DNA from: Roseibium sp. MMSF_3544
GTDB taxonomy: Bacteria > Pseudomonadota > Alphaproteobacteria > Rhizobiales > Stappiaceae
NCBI RefSeq assembly: GCF_030732845.1
Contig: NZ_JASHKA010000016.1
Coordinates: 1-64,000 of the forward strand
Reading direction: 5' to 3'
Length of the DNA: 64,000 nucleotides
In this document: positions 9,067 through 16,875 of the stretch, one piece after another
Numbering within the stretch: position 1 is the first letter of the stretch
How the letters are laid out: every line of letters begins with the position of its first letter
Notes under the pieces: generated by a model
What the model saw: the letters and a program-made list of their open reading frames with translations, nothing else
What the model was told of the DNA's origin: nothing
Databases searched by the model: none
Made by a program: the position numbers and the translations under genes

Positions 9067-9115
9067 GAACGAATCCCGGACGAATCGCTGACTCTGCAAT
9101 GTATCGGGTTTGTTC
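9067..9115 (+). repeat. 49-bp dyad element, copy 2
   Basis: GAAC, 10 bases, the same CGAATCGCTGACTCT (9081-9095), 13 bases, TTTGTTC. The flanks extend to an inverted repeat, CGTGAAC at 9064-9070 with GTTCACG at 9112-9118. Three GANTC sites are inside. The conserved centre and ends against a diverged filler suggest protein-binding constraints. Confidence 0.8.
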
Positions 9116-9315
9116 ACGCTACATCTAGTAGGTCAGGGCGTCCGTGCTTCAATCAGGAGAGCTCTCGCCACAAGCGAATTCGTCACGACGGGGTTTGCGT
9201 GCGGAAATTCGTGTCCGGGCGTCCCAATCCGGTGCACGTTGTTTACGCTGTTTTTAGGGCGGTTTAAACGCAAGTTCGATCCGTTTTGCTGCAGTGCAAA
9301 TTTTTTGTAAGTCTG

Positions 9316-9329
9316 GTTACATTCGTAAC
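9316..9329 (+). promoter_or_regulatory. Inverted repeat upstream of pyc
   Basis: Arms GTTAC and GTAAC with a 4-bp spacer, about 170 bp before the pyc start. It could be an operator or part of a promoter. No regulator is assigned. Confidence 0.3.
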
Positions 9330-9497
9330 TTTCGGCAATTTCGCCCGCATTTTCCGGGGGTTACCCGTGCACGCGCAAAATATTTTCCAAGTTAAAAAAA
9401 AGGACACTCTTTCTGCCCCTTTCCATCTGCTTTCGACCAAAGTAGAAAACGTTCCAAAATCGGCCTTGCATTTGCGTAAAATTAGGGGAGAGGGCGT

Positions 9498-12400
9498 TTG
9501 GCGATAACAAAAATTCTCGTTGCGAACCGGTCCGAGATAGCGATCCGTGTCTTTCGGGCGGCCAATGAACTCGGTCTGAAGACCGTTGCGATCTACGCCG
9601 AACAGGACAAGCTTGCGCTGCATCGCTTCAAGGCGGACGAGGCCTATCAGGTCGGCAAGGGTCTTGGTCCGATCGAAGCCTACCTTTCCATCGACGAGAT
9701 CATTCGTGTTGCCAAGCACGCCGGAGCCGATGCGATTCACCCGGGCTACGGCCTGTTGTCGGAAAGCCCGGAATTCGTCGATGCCTGCGAGACGGCAGGC
9801 ATTACGTTCATTGGCCCGAGATCGGAGACAATGCGCCGACTTGGGAACAAGGTCGCGGCACGCAACCTTGCGATCGAAGCCGGTGTTCCGGTGATGCCGG
9901 CGACCGATCCGCTTCCGGACGACATGGAAGAGATCAAAAGCCAGGCCCAGGACATCGGTTATCCGGTGATGCTCAAAGCCTCCTGGGGCGGCGGTGGCCG
10001 CGGCATGCGGGTCATCCCGGATCAGGCAACGCTGGAAAAGGAAGTGCTGGCTGCAAAGCGTGAGGCCAAGGCCGCTTTCGGCAAAGACGAGATTTATCTT
10101 GAAAAGCTTGTGCAGCGCGCGCGCCATGTCGAGGTGCAGATCCTCGGCGACGGCGAGAATGTCGTGCATCTTTTCGAGCGCGACTGCTCCATTCAGCGCC
10201 GCCACCAGAAGGTGGTCGAGCGCGCACCGGCGCCTTATCTGGACGAAGCCAAGCGGCAGGAACTGTGCGAATACGGACTGAAGATCGGCCGCGCGGTGAA
10301 CTATCGGGGTGCGGGCACGGTGGAGTTCCTGATGGATGCCGACACGGGCTCCATTTACTTCATCGAAGTCAATCCGCGCGTGCAGGTGGAGCATACGGTG
10401 ACCGAAGAAGTCACCGGCATCGATATTGTGCAGGCCCAGATCCACATTGCTGAAGGCGCCAAGATCGGAACGCCGGAAAGCGGTGTTCCCGCACAGGAGA
10501 ACATCCGCCTCAACGGCAATGCCCTTCAGTGCCGCATCACCACGGAAGATCCGGAACAGAACTTCATTCCGGACTATGGCCGTATCACCGCCTATCGCGG
10601 CGCGACCGGCTTCGGCATTCGACTGGATGGCGGAACAGCTTATTCCGGAGCGGTGATTACCCGCTTTTACGATCCGCTTCTTGAGAAGGTCACGGCCTGG
10701 GCGCCGACAGCGGAAGATGCGCGCAAGCGCATGGACCGCGCGCTGCGCGAATTCCGGATCCGCGGTGTGGCGACCAACCTCGTCTTTCTGGAAAACATCA
10801 TCGACCACGCGGACTTCAGGGCTAACAATTACACGACGCGGTTCATCGACGAGACGCCAGCGCTGTTTGAACAGACCAAGCGCCAGGACCGGGCCACCAA
10901 GCTGTTGACCTATATCGCCGATGTGTCCGTGAACGGGCACCCGGAAACGAAAAACCGGGCGCGGCCGCCGAAGGATGTCGCAGCCCCGATCATTCCCGAT
11001 TTCGGCGACGACAAACCTGCCGGGACACGCCAGTTGCTCGACGAACTCGGGCCAAAAGGTTTTGCAGACTGGATGAAAGGTCAAGAACGCGCGCTGATCA
11101 CCGACACGACGATGCGTGACGGTCACCAGTCACTCCTGGCGACCCGCATGCGCACCCATGACATCGTCAACATCGCGGACGCCTACGCGGTCGGCCTTCC
11201 AAGCCTGTTTTCGCTCGAATGCTGGGGCGGAGCGACGTTCGACGTTGCCATGCGTTTCCTGACCGAAAGTCCCTGGGAAAGATTGCACCTCATTCGCGAG
11301 AAGGCGCCGAACATCCTCTTGCAAATGTTGCTGCGCGGCTCAAACGGGGTTGGTTACACCAATTATCCGGACAATGTCGTCAGGTTCTTCGTGAAGCAGG
11401 CCGCAGAAAACGGCATAGACCTCTTCCGCGTGTTCGATTGTCTCAACTGGGTTGAGAACATGCGCGTTTCTATGGATGCCGTGCAGGAGGCAAATAAGCT
11501 TTGCGAGGGCGTTCTTTGCTACACCGGCGACATGCTGGACAGCGCCCGGCCGAAATACGATCTGAAGTACTATGTCGGGCTGGCGAAGGAGCTGGAGGCG
11601 GCAGGCGCTCATATTCTCGGCATCAAGGATATGGCCGGCCTGCTCAAGCCTGAGGCGGCCAAGGTTCTGATCAAGACCCTGAAGCAGGAAACCGATCTGC
11701 CGATCCATTTCCACACGCACGATACGTCCGGCATCGCAGCGGCAACTGTTCTTGCAGCCGTCGATGCAGGGGCCGATGCGGTCGACGCCGCAATGGACGC
11801 CCTGTCCGGCCTGACGTCGCAGCCATGTCTTGGCTCGATCGTCGAAGCCCTGCGCGGCAGCGAGCGTGACACGGGGCTCGATGCGAAAACCATTCGCCAG
11901 ATTTCCTTCTACTGGGAGGCCGTGCGCACCCAGTACCGGGCCTTTGAAAGCGATCTGCGCTTCGGCGCATCCGAGGTTTACCTGCACGAAATGCCCGGCG
12001 GCCAGTTCACCAATCTGAAAGAACAGGCACGGTCTCTCGGACTTGAGACCCGCTGGCACGAGGTCGCCCAGGCCTATGCCGACGTCAACATGATGTTCGG
12101 AGACATCGTGAAGGTGACGCCGTCTTCGAAAGTTGTCGGCGACATGGCTCTGATGATGGTCAGCCAGGGGCTTTCGGTTGAAGAGGTCGAAGATCCGGGC
12201 AAGGACGTCGCGTTCCCGGACAGCGTCGTAAAGATGCTTCACGGTGACCTCGGGCAGTCACCCGGTGGCTGGCCCGGCGCGTTGCAGTCCAAGGTGCTGA
12301 AGGGCGAAGAGCCGATCACGGTGCGGCCGGGATCGCTGCTGGAAGACGCGGATCTTGAAGCGGAACGGGAAACGGCGGCAGCGGCGACTGGGCACGACAT

Positions 12401-12938
12401 CGATGATATCGAACTTGCCTCCTACCTGATGTACCCGAAGGTTTTCACTGATTTTGACAAGGCACAGCAGCAATATGGGCCGACCTCGGTTCTACCGACG
12501 CCGGTCTATTTCTACGGACTGGAATCAGGCGAAGAAATCTTTGTTGACCTGGAGCCCGGCAAAACACTTGTCGTGCGCTGTCAGGCGGTCGGCGAAACCG
12601 ATGAGAAGGGCGAGAAGAAGGTTTTCTTCGAGCTCAACGGCCAGCCGCGCAACGTCAAGGTTCCGGACCGCGCCCACGGTGCGACCGGCGCCGCGGCCAT
12701 GCGCAAGGCAGAAGACGGTAACGCGGCGCATGTCGGTGCACCGATGCCTGGCGTCATTTCCACGGTCGCCATCGCTGCCGGTCAGGACGTGACGGCGGGT
12801 GACGTGCTTGTTTCCATCGAGGCCATGAAAATGGAAACCGCGCTCCACGCGGAACGGGATGGCAAAGTCAAAGAAGTACTGGTCACGCCTGGTGCGCAAA
12901 TTGATGCAAAAGACCTGCTTGTGGTCTTCGATAACTGA
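9498..12938 (+). CDS. pyc: Pyruvate carboxylase
   Basis: Biotin enzyme that carboxylates pyruvate to oxaloacetate to refill the TCA cycle. The single 1146-residue chain has the biotin carboxylase part first (ATP-grasp loop GGGGRGMRV, then EVNPRVQVEHTVTEE). The carboxyltransferase barrel follows (TTMRDGHQSLLATRMRT). The C-terminal biotinyl domain has EAMKMET, with biotinyl Lys1111. The length is normal for the alpha4 form. The start is a TTG at 9498, preceded by GGGGAGAGGG at good spacing; no ATG or GTG lies between it and the conserved N terminus (ITKILVANRSEIAIR). The gene is monocistronic, with a terminator directly after it. Confidence 0.96.
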   Translation: MAITKILVANRSEIAIRVFRAANELGLKTVAIYAEQDKLALHRFKADEAYQVGKGLGPIEAYLSIDEIIRVAKHAGADAIHPGYGLLSESPEFVDACETAGITFIGPRSETMRRLGNKVAARNLAIEAGVPVMPATDPLPDDMEEIKSQAQDIGYPVMLKASWGGGGRGMRVIPDQATLEKEVLAAKREAKAAFGKDEIYLEKLVQRARHVEVQILGDGENVVHLFERDCSIQRRHQKVVERAPAPYLDEAKRQELCEYGLKIGRAVNYRGAGTVEFLMDADTGSIYFIEVNPRVQVEHTVTEEVTGIDIVQAQIHIAEGAKIGTPESGVPAQENIRLNGNALQCRITTEDPEQNFIPDYGRITAYRGATGFGIRLDGGTAYSGAVITRFYDPLLEKVTAWAPTAEDARKRMDRALREFRIRGVATNLVFLENIIDHADFRANNYTTRFIDETPALFEQTKRQDRATKLLTYIADVSVNGHPETKNRARPPKDVAAPIIPDFGDDKPAGTRQLLDELGPKGFADWMKGQERALITDTTMRDGHQSLLATRMRTHDIVNIADAYAVGLPSLFSLECWGGATFDVAMRFLTESPWERLHLIREKAPNILLQMLLRGSNGVGYTNYPDNVVRFFVKQAAENGIDLFRVFDCLNWVENMRVSMDAVQEANKLCEGVLCYTGDMLDSARPKYDLKYYVGLAKELEAAGAHILGIKDMAGLLKPEAAKVLIKTLKQETDLPIHFHTHDTSGIAAATVLAAVDAGADAVDAAMDALSGLTSQPCLGSIVEALRGSERDTGLDAKTIRQISFYWEAVRTQYRAFESDLRFGASEVYLHEMPGGQFTNLKEQARSLGLETRWHEVAQAYADVNMMFGDIVKVTPSSKVVGDMALMMVSQGLSVEEVEDPGKDVAFPDSVVKMLHGDLGQSPGGWPGALQSKVLKGEEPITVRPGSLLEDADLEAERETAAAATGHDIDDIELASYLMYPKVFTDFDKAQQQYGPTSVLPTPVYFYGLESGEEIFVDLEPGKTLVVRCQAVGETDEKGEKKVFFELNGQPRNVKVPDRAHGATGAAAMRKAEDGNAAHVGAPMPGVISTVAIAAGQDVTAGDVLVSIEAMKMETALHAERDGKVKEVLVTPGAQIDAKDLLVVFDN

Positions 12939-12951
12939 TCGAGAAAAGGTG

Positions 12952-12979
12952 AGCAGATCGCACTTTCATGCGATCTGCT
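12952..12979 (+). terminator. Terminator hairpin after pyc
   Basis: An 11-bp perfect stem (AGCAGATCGCA with TGCGATCTGCT) closes a six-base loop 14 bp after the pyc stop. It is followed by an AT-rich stretch containing TATTAAATTGTATTTT rather than a clean T-run. Confidence 0.7.
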
Positions 12980-13130
12980 TGCTATTAAATTGTATTTTCA
13001 AATCAAATACTAATCGTTCACGTGAATTCACGTCACATCACGCCTTATGTGAATTGTAAACAGCCTCTCTCAAGCCGGAAACTCTTGCCGCCAGGCCTTT
13101 GAAAAAAGGCGTTAGCTTAGGGAGAGCACA

Positions 13131-13727
13131 ATGAGGAAGCTATCAGTTTGGCTGGGCGGTGCAATCGCATCCCTTGTTTTCACGACATCTGCACATGCAG
13201 CATGTGATGTTCAAAAGCCGGGTTATGAGTTGACCGGCGACGAAGCAGAGGCCGTTTATGACTGCCTCAAGACCGACCTGCAGGCCGGTTATCAGAAAGG
13301 TCCCAAACGGTGGATCCCGGAAGCCTTTGTCAAGGACTACCCGGATTGGACCAAAGCGAGCGCGTTTCCGGCTGCGCCCGGGTTTCATGGCGGCCGCTTC
13401 CTGGTGACCTACGTGAATTCCATCGGCGCCGACGAATACCTGAAATACAAGCCTGAAAACGTCGTTGTTCCGGCGGGAACACAGATCGCAAAGGAATCTT
13501 TTGCGATTGACGATGATGGCAAGGTTACAAAGGGCCCGTTGTTCCTGATGGAAAAGGTTGCAGCCGGCAAATCGCCGGAAACGGACGACTGGTACTACAT
13601 GATGGTCGCGCCCAACGGATCTCCGCAGGCGGTCAACGTCATCACGGCCTGTAGCGAATGCCACCAGGGGAACTTCGGTGAGCAGGGCGGGCTCGGGTAT
13701 CCGGTCGAAGACGCCCGGATCAAATAG
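13131..13727 (+). CDS. Exported cytochrome P460-like haem protein
   Basis: Predicted periplasmic c-type haem protein of 198 residues with a signal peptide at about residues 1-23 (cut near AHAAC). A single haem-binding CSECH motif lies near the C terminus, followed by QGNFGEQGGLGYPVEDARIK. A lone CxxCH near the end of a roughly 200-residue exported protein, with the preceding beta-rich region, fits the cytochrome P460 family. Known members oxidise hydroxylamine or bind NO; which applies here is unknown. It is preceded by GGGAGAG at proper spacing and appears to stand alone between pyc and an ArsR gene. Confidence 0.65.
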   Translation: MRKLSVWLGGAIASLVFTTSAHAACDVQKPGYELTGDEAEAVYDCLKTDLQAGYQKGPKRWIPEAFVKDYPDWTKASAFPAAPGFHGGRFLVTYVNSIGADEYLKYKPENVVVPAGTQIAKESFAIDDDGKVTKGPLFLMEKVAAGKSPETDDWYYMMVAPNGSPQAVNVITACSECHQGNFGEQGGLGYPVEDARIK

Positions 13728-13853
13728 TCTTGTCTTTAAATCCCTGAACCGGGGAACGGCAGTTCGCGGAGACACCTCGCGGCCGTTTCCCGGTTGCTTT
13801 GATGTGCCGGGAGGAAGGTTTTTCCGGCTCATTCTGCCAATAAAGATTCGGGC

Positions 13854-13883
13854 TTGCATGATACATAAGTGAATGCTTATATG
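13854..13883 (+). promoter_or_regulatory. ArsR promoter/operator (-35, ATAAG...CTTAT repeat, -10)
   Basis: A TTGCAT -35-like box (13854-13859) is followed after 18 bp by a TATATG -10-like box (13878-13883). The inverted repeat ATAAG (13865-13869) / CTTAT (13876-13880) lies between and across them. The ATG at 13889 falls where transcription should begin, and no Shine-Dalgarno sequence is present. Confidence 0.5.
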
Positions 13884-13888
13884 TTGTC

Positions 13889-14203
13889 ATGATTGAGAAC
13901 GACATTTTCCGTGCGCTCGCCGATCCGACCCGGCGCAGTATTTTTGAGAAGCTTGCGAACGGCGGCAAGAACGCAAGTGAACTGCGGCAAGGTATGGAAA
14001 TCAGCCAACCCGCAATGTCCCAGCACCTCGCCATTCTTCGAAAAGCGCAGCTTGTAAGAGAGGAGCGCCAGGGTCGGTTTGTGAATTACTCAGTTGATCC
14101 CAAGGGTGTGACGCATATTGCGCAATGGTTTGCGAAGTATCGAGCCTTCTGGCCAGCACGGGTGGAGGCGCTCAAGGATTTGCTAAAGGAAATGGACCAA
14201 TGA
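13889..14203 (+). CDS. ArsR-family winged-helix regulator
   Basis: Small repressor of 104 residues dominated by one winged helix-turn-helix (LADPTRRSIFEKL, then ISQPAMSQHLAILRKAQLV, then RFVNYSVDPKG). It has no cysteine pair of a metal-sensing ArsR, so it more likely belongs to the group that controls adjacent SRPBCC proteins. Its stop overlaps the start of the next gene as ATGA, so the two are co-translated. A palindrome overlaps its promoter, consistent with self-repression. A second ArsR/SRPBCC pair lies at 50968-51751. Confidence 0.88.
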   Translation: MIENDIFRALADPTRRSIFEKLANGGKNASELRQGMEISQPAMSQHLAILRKAQLVREERQGRFVNYSVDPKGVTHIAQWFAKYRAFWPARVEALKDLLKEMDQ

Positions 14204-14559
14204 CCGGCGTTGAAAGTGGCAACGAGGCAGATGGAATCGAACTCGACTTCGAAATCAGCGAACCTCCGCAAAAGGTCTGGAGAGCGCTGAGCATTCCGGA
14301 GTTTCGGGAAAAATGGCTTCCGGCAGAAAGTCTTGCAGAGCCTACGGCCAGCCGCGTGGTGCCCGGCCGGGAGCTTTGTTACCAATTGCGGGAGGACACG
14401 CCGCCATTTCTGGAAAGCACGGTAACGTTCCGGATCTCACCGGGTCCGTCGGGTGGAACCAGATTGCGCATAATACACCGACTGAATGATGCGAGGGCGG
14501 CGTCTTTGTCCATGGCTGCGGCCAACACGAACACCCTTCCGCTCAAGATGTCTGCCTGA
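14200..14559 (+). CDS. SRPBCC (AHSA1-like) domain protein
   Basis: Protein of 119 residues with the START-like helix-grip fold that binds hydrophobic ligands in a deep cavity. Family features are the opening FEISEPPQKVWRALSIPEFREKWL and the closing ANTNTLPLKMSA. The start at 14200 is set by the ATGA overlap with the ArsR gene; an in-frame ATG 75 bp upstream lies inside that gene and is rejected. Its job is unknown, but AHSA1-like proteins next to ArsR repressors are common. It may sense or bind the inducer of the pair. Confidence 0.78.
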   Translation: MTGVESGNEADGIELDFEISEPPQKVWRALSIPEFREKWLPAESLAEPTASRVVPGRELCYQLREDTPPFLESTVTFRISPGPSGGTRLRIIHRLNDARAASLSMAAANTNTLPLKMSA

Positions 14560-14603
14560 AACGGCGGAAACCTGAACCAAATTGAAATGTCTGGAGTTCA
14601 CCG

Positions 14604-15227
14604 ATGCGCGAAGCGATGCAGCTCGTCCCCATGGTCGTTGAGCAGACCAACAGAGGAGAAAGGTCCTTCGACATCTACTCCCGCCTATTAAGGGAGCGGA
14701 TCATTTTTCTGAACGGGGAAGTAAATGACGCGGTGTCGGCGCTTGTCTGCGCACAGCTGCTCTTTCTGGAGGCGGAAAATCCTGAAAAGCCAATCAGCCT
14801 TTACATCAATTCTCCTGGTGGTGTGGTGACGAGCGGGTTCGCGATGTACGACACCATGCGCTTCATCCGGGCACCGGTGGAAACCCTTTGCATGGGCACT
14901 GCGCGCTCAATGGGGTCTTTTCTTCTGATGGCAGGCGAACCGGGAAAACGCGCGGCGTTGCCCAATGCAAACATTCTCGTTCATCAGCCGTCCGGGGGTT
15001 TTCAGGGTCAGGCCTCTGACATTTTCATTCATTCGGAAGAAATTCAGCGGACCAAACACCGGATGACGCGGCTCTATTCGGAGCATTGCGGACGCTCATA
15101 CGAGGAATTTGAGCAGGCGATGGACCGGGATCGTTTCATGACCGCAGAAGAAGCCCTGGACTGGGGCCTGATTGACCGGATTTTGAGCGAGCCTCGGGCA
15201 AGTCTGGAACCAACAGCCGAGCGCTAG
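14604..15227 (+). CDS. clpP: ATP-dependent Clp protease proteolytic subunit (ClpP paralogue)
   Basis: Serine peptidase that forms the tetradecameric ClpP barrel with an AAA+ partner. The 207-residue protein has the catalytic triad Ser102 (ARSMGSFLL), His127 (VHQPSGG) and Asp176 (DRDRF). The opening [23 protein letters not shown] is typical. Residue 101, just before the catalytic Ser, is Arg where the common ClpP sequence has Ala. No clpX or tig gene is adjacent, so this is probably an extra paralogue rather than the housekeeping copy. It is convergent with the amidotransferase, with only 9 bp between stops. Confidence 0.92.
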   Translation: MREAMQLVPMVVEQTNRGERSFDIYSRLLRERIIFLNGEVNDAVSALVCAQLLFLEAENPEKPISLYINSPGGVVTSGFAMYDTMRFIRAPVETLCMGTARSMGSFLLMAGEPGKRAALPNANILVHQPSGGFQGQASDIFIHSEEIQRTKHRMTRLYSEHCGRSYEEFEQAMDRDRFMTAEEALDWGLIDRILSEPRASLEPTAER

Positions 15228-15236
15228 CCTGGCGAC

Positions 15237-15992
15237 CTACTCCGCCGCCTTCAGCTGTGAGTGCTGAACCGGTGCCTCGGCGGTTCCGATCCAAAGATCC
15301 AGAAAATCGTCGAGCCACGACTTCACAGCCGGGTCATAGACGAAGCGGCCGGCAAAATGGTCGCGGCGCTGTTGAGCACCGGGCAATTCCATGCGCGGGG
15401 CCGCTTTCGTCGTCCACTTGACCATCATCTGATGGGTGATTTCGGGGTGAAACTGAATGCCATAGGCAGCCGGGCCGACGCGTATGGCCTGGTTCGGATA
15501 AGTCGGGCCGGCGGCAAGGAGCTCCGCACCGTTTGGACAGTCAAATCCCTCGCGATGCCACTGATAGACTTTCTTCGGCCATGACATCAGCGCCTTACCC
15601 GCCTCCGTTGGCAGAAGGGGGTAATAACCGATTTCGACGAGATCATCCCGATGGCCGGCGACCGTGCCACCAAGATGCTTGACCATCATCTGGGCGCCGA
15701 GACAGATGCCGAGGAAGGGTCTTTCTTCCTGGAGGGGGACCTTGATCCAGTCGATTTCCTTTTGAACAAACCCGTCGGGGTCGTTGGCGCTCATCGGCCC
15801 GCCGAAAATCACTGCGCCGGCATGGCCTGACATCGTGTCGGGCAGGGTGTCGCCGAAGCGGGGTTTGCGGACATCAAGTGTAAAACCACGCTTGACGAGT
15901 TCCTGACCTACGCGACCTGGAGAGGACGCTTCCTGGTGAAGGATGATCAGGACTTTTGGGCGGTTGCCGACAGGATCGGATTGAAATCTCAT
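15237..15992 (-). CDS. Class I glutamine amidotransferase-like protein
   Basis: Protein of 251 residues with a type 1 glutamine amidotransferase fold. The nucleophile elbow FLGICLGAQ carries Cys97. The His and Glu of the triad appear in YGIQFHPEI (His182, Glu184). No synthase domain is attached, so it is like stand-alone GMP-synthase-related amidotransferases, some of which hydrolyse gamma-glutamyl compounds. The substrate is not clear. It lies between clpP and a TerB gene and has no evident operon partner. Confidence 0.82.
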   Translation of the reverse strand: MRFQSDPVGNRPKVLIILHQEASSPGRVGQELVKRGFTLDVRKPRFGDTLPDTMSGHAGAVIFGGPMSANDPDGFVQKEIDWIKVPLQEERPFLGICLGAQMMVKHLGGTVAGHRDDLVEIGYYPLLPTEAGKALMSWPKKVYQWHREGFDCPNGAELLAAGPTYPNQAIRVGPAAYGIQFHPEITHQMMVKWTTKAAPRMELPGAQQRRDHFAGRFVYDPAVKSWLDDFLDLWIGTAEAPVQHSQLKAAE

Positions 15993-16097
15993 GAAATGAA
16001 TATGAGGGACGCTGCGAAAAAAATCGAGCCCCGGGCGCCCATCTGTTCAAAGAAATCGCTTCGATCAGAACTGCTTGCCGCGTTTCGGGTCCCTACC

Positions 16098-16574
16098 CTA
16101 GTCGCGGTCGGCGTCCTCAGGCGCTGTTTGGGCGACCTTGTGCCGAAGGGTCATGCGGTCGCGCGTGGACACGCCGAGGAGTTCGGCAACGCGCCAGATG
16201 GTGTTGTCCTCAAACTCGTGAACGTGGCCGTCTGCGTAGACGATCTCCCACATCATCTCGACAATGGCGAGGCGTTCGGTCTCGTCGGCAGTGCGTTTCA
16301 GAACTGACGTGAAACCATAAAGGTCGACGGCCTCTTCGTCGCGCTGCTTGGCAGCTGAGATCAGTTCCGTGGTTTCTTTTTCCGTCAGATCGTAATGCCT
16401 TTGGAGGATCTCGCGAAGTTTACTGCTTTCGCTTTCTTCGACGATGCCGTCGATATCGATCAGGTGGAACAGCAGAGCCGCGGCAGCAAGACGCTTGTCG
16501 TCTTCCGCAAACGTCTTTTTGCCGCTGTCACCGAACGTGATTTCCCGCACGAAGCTCTTGAGCGCATTCAGCAT
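16098..16574 (-). CDS. TerB-family protein
   Basis: Cytoplasmic, mostly helical and acidic protein of 158 residues matching the TerB / tellurite-resistance family. Typical segments are LAAAALLFHLIDIDGIVEESE and EMMWEIVYADGHVHEFEDNTIWRVAELL, each with paired acidic residues that may bind metal. No other ter genes are present, so tellurite resistance should not be assumed. The helical repeat pattern is clear, the cellular role unknown. Confidence 0.8.
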   Translation of the reverse strand: MLNALKSFVREITFGDSGKKTFAEDDKRLAAAALLFHLIDIDGIVEESESSKLREILQRHYDLTEKETTELISAAKQRDEEAVDLYGFTSVLKRTADETERLAIVEMMWEIVYADGHVHEFEDNTIWRVAELLGVSTRDRMTLRHKVAQTAPEDADRD

Positions 16575-16875
16575 GTGTCTTTCCCCAGAGGACCGTTCAA
16601 GTGGCCTCTTTGCTAGCTATACCAAAATTTCCGTATCATCAAAGATTTGAGATCTGCTTCGTCTCCAAAATATGAGTAGTTTACCTTACAACAGCCAGTT
16701 AATTTTTTGGAATGTTTCTAAACTATTGATTTTTCTCAATTTAAAACTTGACACTAAGGCTCATGAAATGTTTTGACCGAAAGGCAGTCGGCGCTTTCTC
16801 GCGCTTCGAAATTTTCAAAACAGCAAACACAGGGCGGCGTTTTCCAGCCCGGTCGTGTTCGAAGGGGATGGACCC
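16575..16875. other. AT-rich intergenic region upstream of the imelysin operon
   Basis: This 300-bp divergent spacer is strongly AT-rich around 16660-16760. An inverted repeat TTGA-N6-TCAA lies at 16726-16739, just upstream of a TTGACA-like hexamer (16748-16753) that could be a -35 box. Iron-responsive regulation would fit the downstream genes, but I find no exact Irr or RirA consensus. Confidence 0.4.

Larger units (their letters stand above)
8695..9497. other. Non-coding region with GANTC cluster, paired dyad elements and CtrA-type box
   Basis: This 800-bp gap separates the divergent helicase and pyc genes. Nine GANTC sites, the CcrM methyltransferase target, lie between 8835 and 9094, and none in the rest of the gap. 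Two related 49-bp elements (8842-8890, 9067-9115) flank a TTAA-N7-TTAA box (9003-9017). One near-match to a DnaA box (TTCTCCACA, one mismatch, minus strand, 8825-8833) is present. There is no coding frame I can support. It may be a cell-cycle-controlled promoter region or an origin-like element; the sequence alone does not decide. Confidence 0.7.

Noticed and set aside
8695..9497. Chromosomal replication origin
   Set aside because: A CtrA-type box, GANTC cluster and one near DnaA box fit, but there is no array of DnaA boxes and no dnaA or hemE neighbour. I keep it only as one hypothesis for the region.
9264..11126. 620-codon open frame on the minus strand over pyc
   Set aside because: It is antisense to a clear pyruvate carboxylase, gives no recognisable domain, and arises from GC-rich codon mirroring.
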